NCBI GenBank assembly: GCA_037367405.1
Contig: JAZKJV010007242.1
Span: 372,001 to 436,000 of the forward strand
Direction: 5' to 3'
Length of the DNA: 64,000 nt
Origin: Ottelia alismoides
Lineage: Eukaryota > Streptophyta > Magnoliopsida > Alismatales > Hydrocharitaceae
The notes beneath the pieces were generated by a model, which searched no databases, had not been told where the DNA came from, and saw nothing but the letters and a program-made list of their open reading frames with translations. Below, piece by piece: positions 58,629 to 64,000 of the stretch (position 1 is its first letter; the number at the start of each line of letters is the position of its first letter). The translations under genes and the position numbers were made by a program.

Positions 58629-59140
58629 TGATGCAGCACAAAATCGATAAATAGGGCCTCAGTTTTTTTAGTAATTAAAGTCTAATTTTATTTACGTTTA
58701 TTCGGGTCGTTGTAATTTTTATTGAAATAAAAGAGATTGCGCGTGATCTCAAAATTTGTTAGTCGGTTTAAAATTTGAATTTCGAATTAGAGTCAAATTA
58801 GGATAAAGTAGATTTAAATTTTGATTCAAATCAATTAGAGTCAATTAGGATCAGTGAGGATTTTATTTGAATTTGAAGTTCTTTCCAATTTTGTATTTCC
58901 TCCCCTCCTATATAAAGGGGACGGTAATCTATTGCAGGGACAGTTCAGGTTATATGAAAATCAAGTTTTTCTCTTTATCTCTCTTTCGTTATTCTCTCTC
59001 ATCGTGGTCTTCACGATTCATCTCCAAAACCCCACGCATCCGATGTGTTATTCTCCTCTCCCACCCTCTAATCTCTTCCCCATCGATAATTCCACCATCA
59101 AAATTAATCTTTCACCGTTGGAAATTTTCTGTTTGCATCA
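58629..59140 (+). repeat. 3' LTR of the small element (512 bp)
   Basis: It starts 'tgatgcagcacaaaatcg' and ends 'ctgtttgcatca'. It is shorter than the 5' copy mainly through loss of one 'gaatttc' repeat. Several substitutions separate the two, so insertion is not very recent. Confidence 0.9.
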
Positions 59141-59147
59141 TTTTATA

Positions 59148-59635
59148 ATATCTATAAGTCAATTCTTCAAAAAGATTTATATGTCAAGAATCAACATTAA
59201 GATCGATATGTTCGAAATGATCGATATATGCGATATAAGCTTCATAGATGACTGATATGTGTGATTTGAGTATATTTGTAAGTTATTTAGTGATCTAAGA
59301 ACTTGGATGAACTCCATTTTCAATATATATAGGTCAATAATTAACAGTACCAGCGATTATGCTCGATATGACCGATATGTGCAATATAAAGATCATAGTC
59401 TTCACAAATGATCTATATGTGTCATATAGGTGTATATTTGTAAGTTATTCAATGTTATAAGAACTTGAATGGAATCCATTTCCAATATCTATAGGTCAGG
59501 AATAAACGCTAACAGCAATATGTTCGATATGATCGATATGTACGATATATGGGCTATAAATGACCAATATGTGTGACATAAGTGTGTATTTGTAGGTTGT
59601 TTGTTTTAATATCTTGGATGATCTTAATTTCTGGA
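59148..59635. repeat. Tandem repeat, unit about 150-170 bp, about three copies
   Basis: Units begin 'atatctataagtca' (59148), 'atatataggtcaat' (59322) and 'atatctataggtcagg' (59486). Each contains 'gatatg..cgatatg' and a 'tatttgtaagttattca..tat' block. Reverse-oriented relatives lie at about 60170-60400. Confidence 0.7.
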
Positions 59636-60020
59636 AAAAATGACAAAAATAGCTTTTTTGAGCCATTTCCGACATTTCCACCGATATCGTCGATATATCG
59701 GCGATATATCCCAATATATCCATTTTCGGGCGGATCGAAACGATATCGATATCGATACGGCCTTCCTTGAAAAAAAGCCACGAGAAAGGAACATAAAATG
59801 ACAAGATGAAAAGAAATAAGTTTGATTATAAATATAACTAATAGTCAACACTATTGAAGCACGTGGCTGGTTAATGGTTTAAATTGAGATGCATGCATTG
59901 GTGCCTCGAGGCGGTGTTGTTTCGCGCATGCAAATTAAAATTAAGGGATTTTATCACTTATGTCCCTCCTAGATGTTGCAATGTCAGTTATGCTCCATTT
60001 TTTGGAATATTGGTTGTGCT

Positions 60021-60401
60021 CAAGGTTCGAAATCCCGATTTCAATTTCGTCCCCCCCAATCAAAATTTCGAAAAATTTTGATCGTTTTGGTGGAAATGTC
60101 GAAATGGCTCAAAAAATTATTTTTGGACCATTTTTTTGCAAATTAAGATCTTCTATGTTATTACAACATTAAATAACTTATAAATACACACTTATATCGC
60201 ACATATTGCTCATATATGCCTCTTATATCGCATATATCGGTTGTATCGGTCAAATGGGTGTTAATGTTGATTCTTAGCTGATACATACTGGAAATGAATA
60301 TCATCCAATACAATATCTTAAAATAATAATAGCTTACAAATCCACACTTATATCGTGCATATCTCTCATCCCTACACCTTATACCTTATATCATACATAT
60401 C
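60021..60401. mobile_element. Relative of the CAAGG-ended element, opposite orientation
   Basis: It begins 'caaggttcgaaatcccgatt'. Its segment 'tggaaatgtcgaaatggctc' (60093) onward matches the reverse complement of 59575-59690, including the following 'tacacacttatatcgcac'. The right end is not identifiable because another element starts at 60402. Confidence 0.5.
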
Positions 60402-60887
60402 CAAGGTTGCAAAAAGCGGTATGCGGTATTCAGTCGTTAGGGTCACTGATTACTGATTAAACGGTATGCGGGAGTTTAAATGGAAATTAAACGGGTTATG
60501 CGGTTTTGCATTTTATAATTAATAAAAAATATTACACACACACATATATATATAATTAATAAATAAGTATAAAATATAATCATAGATTCACAACATAGAT
60601 CAAATATTATCAAATTCAAGGAATGTTTCATCCAAATTTCAAAATAGATAACATAAACAACAAGAGTTCATAGTCAAATGTCAAGATAGACAACATAAAA
60701 GTCATGGATAATGGTGATCCTTTGAAGAAAATAGACCAATGCGTTTAACAGGCCGTTTAAGACCGTTTAAAAGGCTGTTTAAGACCATTTAAGCGGCCTG
60801 GCCGTTTATGGGCCTTTTTTCATTAAACGATGTGGCTGGGCACCGCATGCGTTTAAACGGCCGTTTAGACCGTTTTTTGCATCCTTG
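60402..60887. mobile_element. Inverted-repeat element, 486 bp, CAAGG ends
   Basis: 'caaggttgcaaaaagcgg' at the left and, in reverse, 'caaggatgcaaaaaacgg' at the right. The inner ends carry 'gcggtatgcgg' and 'gtttaaacggccgtttagac' words. The 8 bases on each side ('tacatatc', 'taaatacc') agree at six positions, which would fit a decayed hAT target duplication. Confidence 0.7.
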
Positions 60888-61064
60888 TAAATACCTGCCA
60901 TATCAAATTGTTGGACATGCGAGCCCACGGCGAGCCATTATGCAATAAATGTTATTGCACATATCATTTCCTGATCTGAAATGAAGAATAAATAATTTGC
61001 ATAATAGGTCCCTCTGTACAATTAGAGTTATGTACCATGGCCATCTTGATGATCATATAGCTGT

Positions 61065-62590
61065 TGATTCATTAAATGAATCATAGAGGCTGGTGTTTGG
61101 ATGAATATCTAAGGAGTTAGATAGAGGACTCGTCAAGCACCGTCAAATGATTATTAAGAGATGATCTCCAGCCTGAGTAGGAGATGGCAATCCTTTCTCA
61201 CATAGGCTGATATCTTATCGACCTCTTGATGCAGGTCCTCTGCATGGGAATAGTCATTCGGAGGTGTCAGATTAGTTAGGTCAAAGGATTGACTTAACGA
61301 GATCGAGATAACCTAAGTCCTATGTTGAATGCTATCACAACATAGGCACGCATCCTCTAACCGGAGACAGATGTATTACTATATGTCTGAGTATGTACAT
61401 TTGGCAGACCGATAAGTTGATGGCCTAACCAAGGTCTATACACCGGCGAGCTGGTGTGCATATAAGGGCATATCAGTAATACGATCTCTCAAAGGAATCA
61501 TACAGGTTCACTTGTGAACTGGAAGACATGAGCTCACTCATGAGGTATTGGGACCGATCAAATTCCATGAATGGTCGTCGTGCTTTGGAAGCATGACATG
61601 AATTTGAAGGTATGATATATGCTTTGGGAAAGCATATGATCGATACCAACTCCCAATGATCAAGGTTGAGAAACTTAGTGATCAAACCCTGAAGAAGACA
61701 GTGTAAATTTGATCTTGATCTTCGGGTTGACCATGGGTCTTCCAGTATGCAGGATGTACAGGTATTGGGAATGCCTGAGGGTGATGTGATCATAAACGAT
61801 TGTATAACCATGACTCTTCATTCCGAGGGAGTGATGAAACAGGTCTGGATTTTAGTGACTCCTTTCAGTAGAGAAGCAATCTGATCTTAGTCCAAGTGTT
61901 GGACATTGGTCTGAATGAGATTCAAATGCAATGAGAAGATTAGATTTGCGGTCTTGATTTAATCAAGCATCTGTGGGAGGTTCGTAAGATCTGGATTTGA
62001 GATGAAATCTCAACATCCAAGTCACTATACGTAGAACAATACAATCGCCTTGTCCTTATCTCCACGTATCTGCGGAGAAATCACATTATTCTTGAAGGAG
62101 TTCAAGAATAATTCTTTGATGAATTATATATCCGAGCAACAAGATGTTGATAATTAAATGAGATTTAATTATCAAGCATAATATGAATGAGATTCATATT
62201 GTGAGAATGATTATTCAAGATAATTAAATGGGATTTAATTATCAAGGATATGCAAATTGTGGGTAATGCTATCCATAATTTATGAGTGTATATTATAAAT
62301 GTAATTTATAATATATTGGAGAGAGAGTACCTTTGTGAATAGCATTTGTTAATTGTTAATGTGAATTGGATTCACATTAAGCAATTAATTGGAAATGTAA
62401 TTTACAATTTAGTTTGGGTTGTGAATATGACTCACATATTTTCAATGGCATGATTGAAATATTCACTAATTGATTGGGAATTAATTTAGTGGATAATTTC
62501 GCAATAAATATTCACAAATTAATTGGGAATTAATTTGGTGGATAATTTTGCAATAGATATACACTAATTAATTGGAATTAAATTTGTGGA
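61065..62590. repeat. Series of short hairpins, mostly with three-base loops
   Basis: Examples (arm, loop, arm): 61065 tgattcat-taa-atgaatca; 61617 atatgcttt-ggg-aaagcatat; 61997 ttgagat-gaa-atctcaa; 62149 gataattaaat-gag-atttaattatc; 62180 aatatgaat-gag-attcatatt; 62219 (11-bp arms, loop ggg); 62289 (12-bp arms, loop gta); 62356 ttaatgtgaat-tgg-attcacattaa. Imperfect ones follow at about 62384, 62421, 62464, 62512 and 62562. All lie in the part of the LTR upstream of its TATA box. Confidence 0.9.
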
Positions 62591-62946
62591 TAATTTTGTA
62601 ATAATGATTATTGCAAAATTTATTAAGAAATAATAGGATAAAAATAAAAAGGAGATAAAACACCACCCATTGAGGTGGCGTTACCAATGAACCATTCAAA
62701 GGTGACGCCCCTCAATTTTAGAGGGTAATTTGTTATCTCCCTTTTATTATCTTGTTATCTCTTATATAATTGATTTATGTTAAATTAAATTATGTTGATA
62801 ATGTTGCAACATATATTTGATTTAAATATAAATTAATGTTGTTGATTTTTAACCAACAACAATCATGGCCATTGATTAATACATAGATCACCATGACCGT
62901 TGGATCTATGTGTCCCATAGATTGAGATCCATTGGATCCTAAACTA

Positions 62947-62953
62947 ATATAAA
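62947..62953 (+). promoter_or_regulatory. TATA box of the LTR
   Basis: TATAAAA in 'ctaatataaaaggagg' lies about 60 bp before a (CT)n leader. It is the probable start of transcription of the retroelement. Confidence 0.65.
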
Positions 62954-63010
62954 AGGAGGGTTAACCTAGCCTTTCAAGGTACATATTATTAAGAGTTGTA
63001 GAAGCCCACT

Positions 63011-63043
63011 TCTCTCTCTCTCTCTCTCTCTCATTCTCGCCCT
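63011..63043. repeat. (CT)n microsatellite in the LTR leader
   Basis: About ten CT units followed by further CT-rich sequence. Confidence 0.9.
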
Positions 63044-63521
63044 CTCTCTTTCTCTCTTCTCAAAGGTGGTCGTCCAGTATTGAGAAAGGGAGACTCTCAC
63101 TTTCGTCTTCGACGACTCGAGGATCTCCATCTTCTTTGGGGCTGCTTGCTCTAAAGGAAGACGACGGATTTCGTTGGATGAAATCAGGGGATTCGATTGC
63201 TTGGATCTTCATCGAGGATTGCGGGAGGATCGCGTCTCATCATCGCGCCCGCAAGTGCGTTCTTTGTGGATCGGACTTAAGACAGGAGGATCTCTTGTTT
63301 GGGATCTCACGATTACAACCAAGATCCAAGAGGTATTCCTTATACTTTGTGGTTTGATGAAACGATTCGAGAAATGTTCTCGTGATTATGTGGTTTCATC
63401 ACTAGATTAAAAATTTTAATTCCGCCGCATCTTGCGACTAGTGCGACTAGTTGCCCCGATCGCATACAATGCGATTAATACGCTTCCGTGATGCGCTTAA
63501 GGATTATAAATATCCTTCAAG

Positions 63522-63534
63522 TGGTATCAGAGCC
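63522..63534 (+). other. Primer binding site, Met-tRNA type
   Basis: 'tggtatcagagcc' lies two bases after the LTR end. Confidence 0.9.
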
Positions 63535-64000
63535 ATGTTAAATAAGGTTTTGGATATGATCCATAGACCTAGGATGACTTGGGTTTGAAAGGGTCGCGAA
63601 AGTTTTATTGCATTTCAATTTTCGCACCTCTATCTAATTGGATTTTTTCGACACTGTTTAAATTTTTTAAACACAAAATTTTCAGTTGGATTTTGTTCCC
63701 CATTAAATAAGGAAACCATAGGATCTGAGTTTACGAAATTTGGATTTCATTTGCTCAAGATATGGCCTTTTGAATATGCATGTATTCACTGTTGCGGGAA
63801 CAGCAGATCTGAACATGATTAATGAGTTAAATACTGTTTTGATGCACCTCGAAATGCGTGAATTATCACTTGTGTTCTTTAATAAATCAAATTGGCAATC
63901 TTAGGAAACTGATTTTGCATTTTTTGGATTTATATTGATTAAGATAAGTTAATTTTAGTGATTGGGGGTCACTGCTGGAATTTGACAATCTTGATCATGA
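63535..64000 (+). mobile_element. Start of the interior of the LTR retrotransposon (cut by the window edge)
   Basis: AT-rich leader sequence with no gag start recognised by 64000. The coding part should lie beyond the window. Confidence 0.6.

Larger units (their letters stand above)
56477..59140 (+). mobile_element. Small non-autonomous LTR retrotransposon, 2664 bp
   Basis: The LTRs are 56477-57002 and 58629-59140. A Met-type primer site lies at 57005, and purine-rich 'aagcagaggagaat' precedes the 3' LTR. The 1.6-kb interior has no gag or pol domain. The end of the interior (58560-58628) has coding style SSFEDKASRQETNVSS, like the C-terminus of gypsy/copia polyproteins. Flanking sequence on the two sides joins into one repeat unit ('gaatgaaatccatttc' + 'aatatctata'), matching 59470-59500 and confirming the insertion. 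The 5-bp target duplication is not clear (left 'atttc', right 'tttta'). Confidence 0.85.
55927..59769. mobile_element. CAAGG-ended DNA element (split by an LTR retroelement)
   Basis: The left end 'caaggaaggggtatcgaaat' and the right end, read in reverse, 'caaggaaggccgtatcgat' are inverted copies. The interior is rich in 'cgatatatcg' words and contains a 160-bp palindrome at the left and about three tandem units near the right. The small LTR element 56477-59140 is inserted in it. Without that, the element is about 1.2 kb. No transposase is seen and no target duplication was clear. Confidence 0.5.
60909..63519 (+). repeat. 5' LTR of an LTR retrotransposon (2.6 kb)
   Basis: It starts 'tgttggacatgcgagccc' and ends 'taaatatccttca', two bases before a Met-type primer site, so the right end is secure; the left end is inferred from the TG start. 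A promoter (TATAAAA at 62947) and a CT-rich leader (63011-63043) lie in the last quarter. The ORFs 61473-61811 (minus), 63136-63357 and 63174-63410 show no domain. The part at 61065-62590 is a series of hairpins, described separately. The 3' LTR lies beyond the window, so TG..CA pairing cannot be checked. Confidence 0.7.

Overview
The window is nuclear DNA of a flowering plant. It has AT-rich, intron-bearing and mostly non-coding sequence, several nested LTR retrotransposons, CACTA and hAT-like elements, many small terminal-inverted-repeat elements, and a few islands of host genes. The GC-rich Kunitz gene in an AT-rich background would suit a monocot or an early-diverging angiosperm, but the sequence does not fix the lineage.

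Layout. 1-4924 is the 3' part (internal region plus a 3.4-kb LTR) of a non-coding LTR element, with a small inverted-repeat element inside the LTR. 4925-6813 holds a zinc-knuckle ORF fragment, two local tandem repeats and a telomere-like stretch. 8258-8728 is the last exon of a RIO1-type kinase gene with no kinase domain visible upstream. 9785-11981 is a decayed Ty1/copia element, interrupted at 11982 by a decayed CACTA element (DUF4218 and DUF4216 remnants, minus strand). The CACTA region contains a 34-nt group II intron domain V inside a local duplication. 18516-19124 is an intact Kunitz-type inhibitor gene with a fold-back element just upstream of its TATA box. 20.0-28.6 kb is repeat debris, including an Athila-like gypsy pol remnant.

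28684-43257 is a nested complex. A minus-strand copia element (1.04-kb LTRs, AAAAG target duplication, broken coding region) carries in its 3' LTR an 8.3-kb non-coding LARD-type element (2.9-kb LTRs, GAGAG target duplication, Asp-tRNA-type primer site). The LARD-type element is related to the one at 1-4924.

45.6-51.3 kb holds the first coding exons of 3-hydroxy-3-methylglutaryl-CoA lyase (mitochondrial leucine breakdown). Three exons splice in frame and give 203 residues. The remaining exons are not visible, so the next intron would exceed 12.6 kb and would contain everything to the right edge: a Pack-MULE-like element (53490-54635), a CAAGG-ended element family with a 160-bp palindrome and a nested 2.66-kb small LTR element (55927-59769), a 486-bp inverted-repeat element (60402-60887) and the 5' end of another LTR retrotransposon (LTR 60909-63519, Met-type primer site at 63522).

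The most unusual structure is in that last LTR. Between about 61065 and 62590 it holds a series of small, mostly perfect hairpins, most of which have a loop of exactly three bases.
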